DNA from: Deltaproteobacteria bacterium
GTDB taxonomy: Bacteria; Desulfobacterota; JAFDIG01
Reading direction: 5' to 3'
DNA length: 13,909 nt
Assembly (NCBI GenBank): GCA_019308145.1
Contig: JAFDIG010000025.1
Span: 1-13,909, forward strand
Under the pieces are notes generated by a model. The model saw nothing but the letters and a program-made list of their open reading frames with translations. It was not told the DNA's origin and ran no database searches. A program made the translations under genes and the position numbers. Shown one piece after another: positions 5,827-13,570 of this stretch; within the stretch, counting starts at the first letter, position 1; every line of letters starts with the position of its first letter.

Positions 5827-6711
5827 ATGACTTTAAAACGTTATTATCATCCAAAAAGCATAAATGAAGCCCTTCATATCCTTGAAAAAGAAAAAGGAAA
5901 GGCTCAAGTTATTGCAGGTGGAACAGATCTAATTATTGACCTAAAAAACAAGAAAGTAAATATAGATGCTTTGGTGGATATCACTAGAATAGAGGGGCTA
6001 AGCTCTATTGAACTTAAAGATGATTTTATCTATATAGGAGCACTGGTTACCCATTCTGAAATAGCAAAATCAACCTTAATCAAAAAAAATGCAAAGGTTC
6101 TTGCTTTAGCTACTCTTAACATAGGTTCACCACAAGTAAGAAATCTTGGAACATTACCAGGCAACATTGTAAATGCAAGACCAGCAGCAGATGGAGCAAC
6201 TGCATTAATTGCCCTTAATGCTTTGGCTGAGATACACTCCACCAATGGAGTAAGATGGGAAAAAATAGAAGATCTTTATCTTGAAGCAGGAAAGTCAAAG
6301 GTTAATCCTGCATCTGAAATTATTACAAAAATAAAATTTCGTTTTTTATCAGATAATCATGGTTCTTCCTTTCAGAGATTAGCCAAAAGAAAAGCAATGG
6401 CATTACCTGTTTTAAATTGTGCATCTGTAGTAGAAGTAGATAAAAAAATGGATAGATTCAAAAATGTAAAAATAGTTGTTGGACCTGTTGCACCAACACC
6501 TTTTAGAGCAAAAAGAGCAGAAGATCTGCTAAAAGATGCTAAAATTTCAAAAGAGATAGTTGCACAAGCAGCTGAAATTGCTTCTCTTGATTCCCAGCCA
6601 AGGGATAGCATAAGAGGAGGAGCCATTTATAGAAAAGATATGGTAAAAGTTTTAGTAAAAAGGGCTTTAATAGATTCTTTAAAAGATGTGTTTTTAGGAA
6701 GGGAAATATGA
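5827..6711 (+). CDS. FAD-binding (medium) subunit of a xanthine dehydrogenase / CO dehydrogenase-type molybdenum hydroxylase
   Basis: The protein is 294 residues from the ATG at 5827. The N-terminal FAD_binding_5 domain begins with the family-typical YYHPKSINEALHIL and carries AGGTDL (30-35) and RNLGTLPGNIVNARPAAD (105-122), the two FAD-contacting loops. The C-terminal CO_deh_flav_C domain starts near 180 (SSFQRLAKRKAMA) and runs to the end. Such subunits carry electrons between the 2Fe-2S subunit and NAD or another acceptor in a three-subunit enzyme (CoxM, XdhB, HcrB types). Neither the molybdopterin nor the iron-sulfur subunit is in the window; both flanks are long AT-rich gaps. A GTG at 5773 would add 18 residues. 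Neither start has a Shine-Dalgarno; I prefer 5827 because the family N-terminus begins there. The substrate cannot be predicted. Confidence 0.9.
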   Translation: MTLKRYYHPKSINEALHILEKEKGKAQVIAGGTDLIIDLKNKKVNIDALVDITRIEGLSSIELKDDFIYIGALVTHSEIAKSTLIKKNAKVLALATLNIGSPQVRNLGTLPGNIVNARPAADGATALIALNALAEIHSTNGVRWEKIEDLYLEAGKSKVNPASEIITKIKFRFLSDNHGSSFQRLAKRKAMALPVLNCASVVEVDKKMDRFKNVKIVVGPVAPTPFRAKRAEDLLKDAKISKEIVAQAAEIASLDSQPRDSIRGGAIYRKDMVKVLVKRALIDSLKDVFLGREI

Positions 6712-7124
6712 TTTTTTAGGTAATATTAGCTGGTAATTTTTTAAAAAAAAGAATTGGATTTTATATCTGGTAGGAGAGGAGAAATTATTTATACTCATTT
6801 TCTATTTTATTATTTTAATTTTTTCAATTATTTAAAAAACGAACTAAAAATTATTAAAAAACCTTATAATCAAATCTTTTGTTTTTTGCTTTATATCTCA
6901 ACAGGATAATCCTTTCATTATTTTTTCATCCTTAATTTTTAATAATTTTATACTTGTCTACTTTTTTAAAAAAATTTACTTGATTTTTTACAAAATAATG
7001 ATATATTTGTAATGTAAATTTTTTAATTTAATCTTTTACTGAATTTATCCTTTTTATTTTTAATCTAAAAAATATAAAATAAATACTTTTTTATCTCTTT
7101 ATACTTTTTTAAAGGGAGGTTATC
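6712..7124. other. Gene-free AT-rich spacer
   Basis: These 413 nt lie between two plus-strand genes and are dominated by A/T runs. A Shine-Dalgarno-like TAGGAGAGGAG at 6771-6781 is followed by no start codon or ORF, so it may mark a lost gene after the FAD subunit, or be chance. A possible promoter for the next gene is at 6980-7007. I see no clear terminator, repeat or RNA gene. Confidence 0.6.
6980..7007 (+). promoter_or_regulatory. Possible promoter of the exported repeat protein gene
   Basis: TTGATT (6980-6985) and TATATT (7002-7007) are separated by 16 nt. Transcription would start near 7014, giving a leader of about 110 nt. The surrounding DNA is so AT-rich that hexamer matches are weak evidence. 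Confidence 0.35.
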
Positions 7125-8699
7125 ATGCCTTTTTTTAATAAAAGTAAAAACAATTTTATAAAGACAGTCCCTTTTATTTTTACATTTCTTTTCTTGATGA
7201 GTTTACTCTTTTTTACTACATATTTAACTACTTCAAATGAATCCACAACCCTCAAGGCAGCACCAATTAGAGCACAGTCTCTTCTTAACGACGGGATTTA
7301 TAAGGATGTTGGAGATAACCTAAATTTAAATGTATATGTCCAAACTTATGATAATGGCGGTACGTTATTAGTATATACTTTTGATACAGTAAATATGAAG
7401 GTTTTTTGGGATGATGAAGTTGCCGACAACCTATTTAATGGAGAATCAGTTAATCCTGCTATAGACGAAAAAGTAATTTTTGATTTTAATACAATGACTA
7501 TGACAATCATTAATCAAGGTGAACCCTCTACCACTTCTACATCTGTTCCCTCTACAAGTAGCGTAACCACATCTGCTCCTCCCTCTACTACAACAGAAGA
7601 TCCTGGAGCGTGGAAACAAAAACCAATTTATAAGGGAATACAACAAAGCAATGTCTATGATATGTATAAATTTGCTAATATTGTATCATCACCTACAGAT
7701 GGGATTTTAAAAGATATAGGTTTAAACCTCAATCTCTATGTACAAAGCTATGATACAGGTGGAACACTTATTCTTTATACATTTGATACTTCAACCATGG
7801 TGGCATTATGGGATGATCATGTAGCAGATAATTTTTTTGATGGTTACCCAGTAAATCCAGCTGTTAGGGAGAGGGCTCAATTTGACTTTAATGACAATAT
7901 TCTGACTATTATTAATATGGATACAGGCGCAACTGAAACATATGAAACATATAAATTTGCAGATGTGCCAGGCGGAACTATAACAACCACAACCTCTTTA
8001 ACTACAACAACTATTACTTCAACAACAAGCTCAACAACATCTTCCAGTACTGTTTTAACAAGCTCCAGCAGCTCTACATCAAGTCCAACAACTACTATCA
8101 CTAGTGCACTTTATGTTGTAACTGATCAAATAGGTAGTACCTCCTATATAGTAATAACAGATGCATTAACCGACTTTGGTTTAACATATACTATCTCTGA
8201 TACTATTCCAAGCGATATGAGCTCCTATTCAATTGTTATTATTGGTGATAGTAATGCTTGCTATCCTGAAACAGCAGATTATGTGAAAAATTATGTGCAA
8301 AACGGCGGAAGCGTGATCCTTATAGGTGCAAGTCCTGCTTATTTCTGCGCTGCACCAGGATCTCATATAGATGATCTTTCCTATATCGCTGATTGGTTTG
8401 GGGCGCGCTATTACGGAAATTCAGGAGGAAGTACAAGTATAGCAACTATAGTGGTAGATCACCCATTTGGAACTGATCTCATGACAGGTGATTTTATCCA
8501 TTATTGTGATGGACCTTTTTGTGCAGCTACTTATAATCCTTTACCAGAAACTCAGGTAATTGCTAAATGGGATACAGGAAGAATGTATTCTTTTTCTCAT
8601 ACGTATGGAGAAGGCAAGGTTTATTATACCAAAGCCCCATCTTCAGGAGAGAATAGTGTAATATTAATTAATGCTGCAATTGGATGGCTTTTGGAGTAA
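7125..8699 (+). CDS. Exported two-repeat protein with Thr/Ser linkers and a glutamine-amidotransferase-like C-terminal domain
   Basis: This is a 524-residue protein of unknown function. Lys-containing residues 1-13 and a hydrophobic helix at about 14-35 form a signal peptide or N-terminal anchor; no clear AxA cleavage site is visible. Two copies of a ~77-residue domain follow (56-133 and 192-268), sharing NLNL, VQ-YD-GGTL--YTFDT, WDD-VADN-F and VNPA. They are joined by Thr/Ser-rich linkers at about 134-158 and 284-327, like the flexible linkers of secreted modular enzymes. The C-terminal region (328-524) has an alternating strand/helix pattern (ALYVVTD, YSIVIIGDS, GGSVILIGAS, GEGKVYYTKA) suggesting a class I glutamine-amidotransferase or ThuA-like flavodoxin fold. 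I see no catalytic Cys-His-Glu triad. Cysteines 379, 408, 461 and 466 could form disulfides. The start has an excellent AGGGAGGT site 4 nt upstream. Surface or extracellular ligand binding is the best guess. Confidence 0.88.
   Translation: MPFFNKSKNNFIKTVPFIFTFLFLMSLLFFTTYLTTSNESTTLKAAPIRAQSLLNDGIYKDVGDNLNLNVYVQTYDNGGTLLVYTFDTVNMKVFWDDEVADNLFNGESVNPAIDEKVIFDFNTMTMTIINQGEPSTTSTSVPSTSSVTTSAPPSTTTEDPGAWKQKPIYKGIQQSNVYDMYKFANIVSSPTDGILKDIGLNLNLYVQSYDTGGTLILYTFDTSTMVALWDDHVADNFFDGYPVNPAVRERAQFDFNDNILTIINMDTGATETYETYKFADVPGGTITTTTSLTTTTITSTTSSTTSSSTVLTSSSSSTSSPTTTITSALYVVTDQIGSTSYIVITDALTDFGLTYTISDTIPSDMSSYSIVIIGDSNACYPETADYVKNYVQNGGSVILIGASPAYFCAAPGSHIDDLSYIADWFGARYYGNSGGSTSIATIVVDHPFGTDLMTGDFIHYCDGPFCAATYNPLPETQVIAKWDTGRMYSFSHTYGEGKVYYTKAPSSGENSVILINAAIGWLLE
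7290..7928 (+). repeat. Tandem ~77-residue domain duplication inside the exported protein
   Basis: Copy 1 is encoded at 7290-7523 and copy 2 at 7698-7928, separated by a Thr/Ser-rich linker and about 33 further residues. The copies align from start to finish almost without gaps, with roughly half the residues identical by eye. They share an aspartate- and asparagine-rich beta-strand pattern. The duplication is old enough that the DNA copies have diverged clearly. Confidence 0.85.
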
Positions 8700-8707
8700 A
8701 TTATTAC

Positions 8708-8852
8708 GGGGGTCAGATTTAAAAATTTGATTATTATCAATAAAAATTATAGATATTATAAGAAATTAAGCGTTGAAGCACTGATTACCTTTAGTAAAAA
8801 AATTGTTTAGTTATTTCTACTTTTTGTAGTCAAGTTTTGAGTTCTGGCCCCC
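8708..8852. mobile_element. 145-bp MITE/REP-like element with imperfect terminal inverted repeats
   Basis: The left end reads GGGGGTCAGATTTAAAAATT from 8708. The right end, read on the minus strand from 8852, is GGGGGCCAGAACTCAAAACT. Over 27 nt (8708-8734 against 8852-8826) 20 positions match, with GGGGG, CAGA, AAAA and TTGA blocks in register. The interior (about 90 nt) has no ORF. The ends resemble GGGGTCAG-type repeats that I recall near REP-associated tyrosine transposases, though no transposase is present. The element fills the whole convergent gap, starting 9 nt after the exported protein stop and ending 4 nt before the livF stop. It may also act as a bidirectional transcription barrier, although it lacks U-tracts. 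Confidence 0.6.
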
Positions 8853-8856
8853 ATAT

Positions 8857-9546
8857 CTAAACTGTCAAATAACGCATTAATATATCTTTGTTTAAATTTT
8901 CCTTTTTTTCTTCATACTTAATAACACCTTTTTCCATAACATAGATCCTTTGACAAACATCTAATGCGCTTTCTAAGTTTTGCTCTACAACCAAAACATC
9001 AATCCCTTTTTTATTAAGAGAGATGATGGTCTCTTTAACCATTTCAACCATTGAAGGTTGAAGTCCTTCTGATGGTTCATCTAAAATCATCAGTTTAGGT
9101 TTTCCCATTAAAGCCCTTGCAACAGCTAACATCTGTTGCTCTCCTCCGCTTAAGGTCCCACCTCGCTGATTAATCCTCTCCTTTAATCTTGGAAAATACT
9201 CAAATATCTCGTTAATATCCTTTTCTTCTACCTTTCCTTTAATTATTGGTGTCTTTAAATTTTCAAGTACTGTTAAAAGTGGAAATATCCTTCTTCCTTG
9301 CGGAACATAACCAATGCCAAGCCTTGCGATCTTATATGTTTTTAGATGCGTAATATCAACACCATCAAATTCTATTTTCCCTTGTTTAGCAGGGGTTAAG
9401 CCCATTATACTTCTCAAGGTGGTAGTTTTTCCAACACCATTTCTTCCAAGAAGTCCAACTACTTCTCCTTTTTTCACCTCCATTGTAACCCCATGGAGAA
9501 CATGACTTTTCCCATAGAATGTGTGGATGTTATCAACCTTTAGCAT
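8857..9546 (-). CDS. livF: Branched-chain amino-acid-type ABC transporter ATP-binding protein LivF
   Basis: The protein is 229 residues from the ATG at 9546, a typical LivF length. Walker A GRNGVGKTT is at 34-42, the Q-loop YVPQ at 80-83, the ABC signature LSGGEQQ at 132-138, and Walker B LMILDEP at 152-158. The LivF-typical VVEQN replaces the usual H-loop histidine. The C-terminus RYLTV matches the family's RYLGV-type end, so the adjacent inverted-repeat element has not truncated it. I prefer the ATG at 9546 because GGTGGGAG lies just upstream; a GTG at 9558 would add four residues and fall on that site. It overlaps livG by 14 nt. It forms the ATPase pair with LivG on the cytoplasmic face. 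Confidence 0.95.
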   Translation of the reverse strand: MLKVDNIHTFYGKSHVLHGVTMEVKKGEVVGLLGRNGVGKTTTLRSIMGLTPAKQGKIEFDGVDITHLKTYKIARLGIGYVPQGRRIFPLLTVLENLKTPIIKGKVEEKDINEIFEYFPRLKERINQRGGTLSGGEQQMLAVARALMGKPKLMILDEPSEGLQPSMVEMVKETIISLNKKGIDVLVVEQNLESALDVCQRIYVMEKGVIKYEEKKENLNKDILMRYLTV

Positions 9547-10303
9547 CTTGTCTCCCACCTTTTAAATAGATCTCTTGAACTAAAGGATCATTTTTAACCT
9601 CTTCTACAGTACCATCCTTTATTACCTTGCCATAATTTAAGACGCATATCTTTTCTGCAAGTTCTGTAACCACTTCCATATCATGCTCAATGATAATTAT
9701 ATTTTTTATCTTACCTGTTGAAAAAAGTTCCTTTAACTTATTAGTCATATCTTTGGTCTCTTTAATACTCATGCCAGCAGTTGGCTCGTCAAGTAGTAAT
9801 ATCTTTGGATTTGAACCAAGAGCAATTGCAACCTCCAATAATCGCTGATCCCCGTGAGACATGTTTGAAACAGCTACATTTGCTTTATCTTCTAAATCCA
9901 TTAATTCAAGAATTTCTTCTACTTTGTTTATGACCTCTTTTAGCTCTAAAGCTTTTTTAAAAAAATTTATATGTTTTCCATAGCCAACCTGAACAGCTAA
10001 ACGAATATTTTCTTGAACAGTGAGATTTTGGAAAAGAGAGGTGATTTGATATGTCCTTGCAATTCCTTTGCGACATATTTCATAAGGTTTAAGATTAGTG
10101 ATCTCTTCATTCATAAAATAGATTTTACCAGATGTAGGCGGGTATATCCCTGTTATTATATTAAAAAGGGTTGTTTTGCCAGCTCCATTTGGGCCGATTA
10201 CAGCCTTTAACTCTCCTTCATTTAATTCAAAATTTACATTATCAAGTGCAACCAAACCACCAAATTTTTTAGTCAAGCCTTCTATATTGAAGATTACCCC
10301 CAT
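9533..10303 (-). CDS. livG: Branched-chain amino-acid-type ABC transporter ATP-binding protein LivG
   Basis: This 256-residue ATPase has the usual length. LivG-typical LTKKFGGLVALDNV lies at 10-23, Walker A GPNGAGKTT at 37-45, and Q86 in the Q-loop (RTYQ). The signature MSHGDQR (148-154) corresponds to the family's LSYGDQR. Walker B LLLDEPTAG is at 169-177 and the H-loop histidine is H207 in IIIEHD. The C-terminus VQEIYLKGG is the LivG-type end. The start at 10303 has GAGAGG upstream. It follows livM by 23 nt and overlaps livF. All catalytic elements are present. Confidence 0.95.
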   Translation of the reverse strand: MGVIFNIEGLTKKFGGLVALDNVNFELNEGELKAVIGPNGAGKTTLFNIITGIYPPTSGKIYFMNEEITNLKPYEICRKGIARTYQITSLFQNLTVQENIRLAVQVGYGKHINFFKKALELKEVINKVEEILELMDLEDKANVAVSNMSHGDQRLLEVAIALGSNPKILLLDEPTAGMSIKETKDMTNKLKELFSTGKIKNIIIIEHDMEVVTELAEKICVLNYGKVIKDGTVEEVKNDPLVQEIYLKGGRQDAKG

Positions 10304-10326
10304 AGATAGAAAACCTCTCTTTTTTT

Positions 10327-11286
10327 CTAAAAGGAAGCCTTTTTCAATCTTTTTAAAGCTCCCATTATTCCTTTAGGTGCAAGCATAATAACGATAATTA
10401 GAATCAATCCCACGATGATAGGATAGATGTCTGCATTCCATGAACTTATCAAATCCTCTGCATAAACCAATATTCCTGCTCCAAGAAAAGAACCAATTAA
10501 AGTTCCAGCACCACCAACAACAGTCCACATTACTGCCTTGCCAGAAAGCAACCAAAAAAAGATAGGAGCACTTGTGAATCCAATATGAAGAGCATAAAGC
10601 CCACCAGCGATTCCTGCAACTGTTCCAGAAAGAGTAAATGATACCAATTTAAGCTGAGCGGTATTATAACCTAAAGCACGAGCTCTATCCTCATTTTCAC
10701 GAACCGCAACAATAGCTTTTCCATAAGGCGATTCAAAAAATCTCCAAACAAGATAAAGCACGAGCATACAAATTAGCAAAACAAAATAATATTTCACAGT
10801 AATATTTTTTAGATTAAGTGTAACAAAACCTAATGTCAAAGGAGGCACAGGAAAGGTTAGCCCTTCATCACCTCCTGTTATAGATCTTAAATTCATGGCA
10901 ACAAAGAAGAGGATCATGGAAACAACAATCGTAAAAACAACAAAATAGTGGCTACCAAATCGTGTTACCAAAAAACCATAAACTAATGAAAAGATGATGC
11001 AAGCAAGAATAGTAATAGCTATGGCAAGCCACAAATTAGCATGTAGGCGCAAGACACTTAAAGTTATGCCATAGGTTCCAATACCAAAAAAGGATGACAT
11101 ACCAAAATTTAGCAAACCTGTATACCCTAAAATGATGTCAAATCCAAGTGCATAAAGCCCCCAAATTAACATTTCGATAATAATATATCTCTGATAATAT
11201 CCAAGGAAATTAGGCAATATAATTAAAGCTAAAAATATAATAGAAAAAAATATAAGATTATTCCTTTTTTTATAAAAGCTGGCCAT
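10327..11286 (-). CDS. livM: Branched-chain amino-acid-type ABC transporter permease LivM
   Basis: This 319-residue inner-membrane protein has about eight to ten hydrophobic segments. The family motif GYTGLLNFGMSSFFGIGTYG is at 54-73. The cytoplasmic ATPase-contact loop FESPYGKAIVAVRENEDRA lies at 184-202, followed by RALGYNTAQLKLVSFTLSG. Near the end are VVGGAGTLIGSFLGA (256-270) and APKGIMG (303-309). It pairs with LivH to form the translocation channel. The start at 11286 has GGAG 9 nt upstream and lies 3 nt after the livH stop, so it is translationally coupled. It is full length. Confidence 0.95.
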   Translation of the reverse strand: MASFYKKRNNLIFFSIIFLALIILPNFLGYYQRYIIIEMLIWGLYALGFDIILGYTGLLNFGMSSFFGIGTYGITLSVLRLHANLWLAIAITILACIIFSLVYGFLVTRFGSHYFVVFTIVVSMILFFVAMNLRSITGGDEGLTFPVPPLTLGFVTLNLKNITVKYYFVLLICMLVLYLVWRFFESPYGKAIVAVRENEDRARALGYNTAQLKLVSFTLSGTVAGIAGGLYALHIGFTSAPIFFWLLSGKAVMWTVVGGAGTLIGSFLGAGILVYAEDLISSWNADIYPIIVGLILIIVIMLAPKGIMGALKRLKKASF

Positions 11287-11289
11287 TTC

Positions 11290-12150
11290 CTACTCCTCTC
11301 CAAAGATTCCCTGAGGCCTTATGTAAAGAGCAATCAACATAACTGCTAAACCCACCACCTTAGCGATAACAGGATTAACAAAAGCAGCAGATAAACCTAT
11401 AACCATTTCGATTATTAAAGCCGCAACAATTGTTCCAGGAATACTTCCAAATCCCGCCATAATAACAACAATAAACGCATCAATTACTATGTTATTACCC
11501 ATATCAAATGTAACACCAGTAATAGGAGCAGCAAGAACCCCTCCTAAAGCAGCTAAAGCAGAGCCTAAAACAAAAATAAACATAAAAACAAAAGGAACCG
11601 AAATCCCCATAGCAGCCGCAGTTTCATGATCTTGCTTGGTTGCTCTAATCCACAAACCAAGTTTTGTTTTTTTGAGAAAAGTCAACAAAAGAGTAATAAC
11701 AACAATAGAAAATCCAGCACAAAAAATACGATACAAAGGATAACTTATCCCTTTAAATAAGGTAATAGATTGAGGTATAGGATTGGGTATAGTTCTTGGG
11801 ACCCCACCAAATATTAAAAGAGTTAACTGCTCTAAAATAAACAAAATCCCATATGCAATGATCACAGTTGTTATTGGGGAGCCTCCTACAACAAACCTAA
11901 TAGTAGATAGATAAATAAATAATGCTAATATACCCATAAATAGAGGTGATATGATTAAGGCATAAGACCAACTTTTAAATAATATAAATGTATAAAAGGT
12001 TGTAACTGCCCCAATAGTATACATGGTTCCATGGGCTACATTGATGATCTCAAGCTGACCATATATCAGGGTAAGGCCAATAGAGATTAAGGCAAGCAAC
12101 CATCCCCAAACAAAACCATTGAGCAATTGCATTAATATTAATTTTCCCAT
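11290..12150 (-). CDS. livH: Branched-chain amino-acid-type ABC transporter permease LivH
   Basis: This 286-residue polytopic membrane protein has the LivH motifs IYGQLEIINVAHG (29-41), the ATPase-coupling loop RATKQDHETAAAMGI (169-183), and GFGSIPGT (233-240). It ends RPQGIFGEE like its homologues. The ATG at 12150 has no recognisable Shine-Dalgarno: the 6 nt before it are TTTTAT, and just upstream of those stands the 3' arm of a strong hairpin (12157-12194). Translation may therefore be weak or depend on opening of that structure. It is the first of four tightly packed genes (livH, livM, livG, livF) downstream of the binding-protein gene. Confidence 0.95.
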   Translation of the reverse strand: MGKLILMQLLNGFVWGWLLALISIGLTLIYGQLEIINVAHGTMYTIGAVTTFYTFILFKSWSYALIISPLFMGILALFIYLSTIRFVVGGSPITTVIIAYGILFILEQLTLLIFGGVPRTIPNPIPQSITLFKGISYPLYRIFCAGFSIVVITLLLTFLKKTKLGLWIRATKQDHETAAAMGISVPFVFMFIFVLGSALAALGGVLAAPITGVTFDMGNNIVIDAFIVVIMAGFGSIPGTIVAALIIEMVIGLSAAFVNPVIAKVVGLAVMLIALYIRPQGIFGEE

Positions 12151-12156
12151 ATAAAA

Positions 12157-12194
12157 TTGCGGATGCCTAAAAAAAGTTACTTAAGCATCCGCAA
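12157..12194 (-). promoter_or_regulatory. Intercistronic hairpin between the binding-protein gene and livH
   Basis: TTGCGGATGC and GCATCCGCAA (12157-12166 and 12185-12194) pair perfectly over 10 bp, six of them G-C, around an 18-nt loop. The stem ends 6 nt before the livH ATG and starts 12 nt after the binding-protein stop. The trailing TTTTAT is too short for a strong terminator. It more likely protects the upstream mRNA from 3' exonuclease, attenuates transcription partially, or limits livH translation. Confidence 0.75.
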
Positions 12195-12206
12195 ATCCTC
12201 CTTTCT

Positions 12207-13490
12207 TTAAACTTTTTCCTTTCTATAATCAACTAAAGGGGGATAATAGAGTTTTTCACCAGGGATAATGGCTTTAACAACAAATTTGCCATTTTCGATC
12301 TTGCTTACTGTTTGAGAAGCAAAAACCTGATGGTCTTCAGCTCTCATTGTTTTATCTCCTTGAGGAAACTCATAACTTGCCTTAACATGCATTCCTTCCA
12401 AAGCCATCATGAATTTTAGGTTATCCTTTTTAGAATTCCACCCACTCTTTTCAATTCCTTTTTTCACCCAATAAACATGCTCCCATGGAGCCCATGTGTA
12501 TGATGCTGCTCCCATCTCTTTTGTTTTTATATCGCGTCCCTCTTCATCCATCCCAATCCGTTTCCTAAACTCTAAATTATATTTTTTCAATTCTTCTGGC
12601 ATATTAGCAATTCTTCTGATTCCATATCCACTAAACCAGATTTTATCACCTGCTGGACCAAGATCCTTTACAGTTAATCCTGTTGGCATTGCACCACCAA
12701 TTATCTGTACTTTTTTTGTTAACCCTAATTCATAAGCTTGTGTAGCAAGTTTTAAGATATCTTTGGTAAAATAGCCTGCTATTATTACATCTACCTCATC
12801 AGGATTTATTTTATTCAAATAAGGAATAAAATCCTCTGTTCCAATAGGAGAATATTCTTCACCTATAAGTTTTCCACCCTCTTTATCAAAAACTCTCTTA
12901 GCTTCATCAACAACTGAATGACCCCATTCATAATCTGCACCCATACAGTAATATCTCTTACCCATCTCTTTTAGTACTGTCATAGCTAAGGCTTTAAAGA
13001 TATGGCGAACATTGTTAATTCCTCTAAATATATACCTATTTCCTTTATGAGCAGTAATAGATAAAGCTGTACCATAGGCGAAAAAGATGGTATTTGTTTC
13101 CTTTGCGATAGGAGCTGAGGCAATAGTAATACCAGAATTACAAGGTCCGATAATAAAATCACATTTATCTTTCAGAATAAGTTTTCTTAATTTCATAACC
13201 CCTTTTTGAACATTCGTAGCGCTATCTTCAACCTTAAGCTCAACTGGCCTGCCAGCAATACCACCCATTTCGTTTATCCTTTTTACCGCTCCAGCAACGC
13301 TCCTTTTACCCCATCTTCCAAATGAGTATAAAGGTCCTGTTAAATCTTGAAGCGCACCTATACGAATCGGTCTTTTCTTAGCTAAAATTATGTTTGGAAA
13401 CCCAAGGGTTATTGTAGCTCCTCCAATGGCACCTGCTGTTGTTTTGATAAAATCCCTTCTAGTTAACTTATTATTGCTTTTCTTTTTCAT
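12207..13490 (-). CDS. Periplasmic substrate-binding protein of the Liv-type ABC transporter, Tat signal
   Basis: This is a 427-residue type I periplasmic binding protein. The N-terminus carries a twin-arginine signal, TRRDFIK (10-16), with a hydrophobic segment to about 35 and likely cleavage near LAKKR. The mature part begins PIRIGALQDLTGPLYSFG, the usual first strand and ligand-loop of the Peripla_BP_6 / LivK family, and continues with INEMGGIAGRPVEL and DFIIGPCNSGITIASAPIAKE. The ligand cannot be predicted: the family binds branched-chain amino acids, amides, urea and aromatic compounds. The start at 13490 has an excellent AGGGAGG site. It is the first gene of the transporter operon, 56 nt before livH, and may be expressed at a higher level because of the hairpin between them. 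Tat export implies folding before secretion. Confidence 0.93.
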   Translation of the reverse strand: MKKKSNNKLTRRDFIKTTAGAIGGATITLGFPNIILAKKRPIRIGALQDLTGPLYSFGRWGKRSVAGAVKRINEMGGIAGRPVELKVEDSATNVQKGVMKLRKLILKDKCDFIIGPCNSGITIASAPIAKETNTIFFAYGTALSITAHKGNRYIFRGINNVRHIFKALAMTVLKEMGKRYYCMGADYEWGHSVVDEAKRVFDKEGGKLIGEEYSPIGTEDFIPYLNKINPDEVDVIIAGYFTKDILKLATQAYELGLTKKVQIIGGAMPTGLTVKDLGPAGDKIWFSGYGIRRIANMPEELKKYNLEFRKRIGMDEEGRDIKTKEMGAASYTWAPWEHVYWVKKGIEKSGWNSKKDNLKFMMALEGMHVKASYEFPQGDKTMRAEDHQVFASQTVSKIENGKFVVKAIIPGEKLYYPPLVDYRKEKV

Positions 13491-13570
13491 AACGTCTGCC
13501 TCCCTTTATAAAATTGTTAATAAGTTTTAATATTTATAACTTTTTTGTTACCATTGTTTTGACTCTAATT

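Noticed and set aside
7877..8101. Val/Glu-rich minus-strand ORF opposite the exported protein gene
   Set aside because: It is the complement of the Thr/Ser-rich linker; the low-complexity composition explains the open frame.
7986..8106. Short tandem-like ACA/ACT-rich DNA resembling a microsatellite or array
   Set aside because: It encodes the Thr/Ser linker in frame; there are no regular spacers or constant repeat units, so it is not CRISPR.
10373..10555. 60-residue minus-strand ORF inside livM
   Set aside because: It lies in another frame of livM, is Trp/Cys-rich with no ribosome-binding site, and livM is intact over the same bases.
13506..13539. Inverted repeat TTATAAA / TTTATAA upstream of the binding-protein gene
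   Set aside because: The arms are entirely A/T and only 7 bp long in an AT-rich leader; expected by chance.
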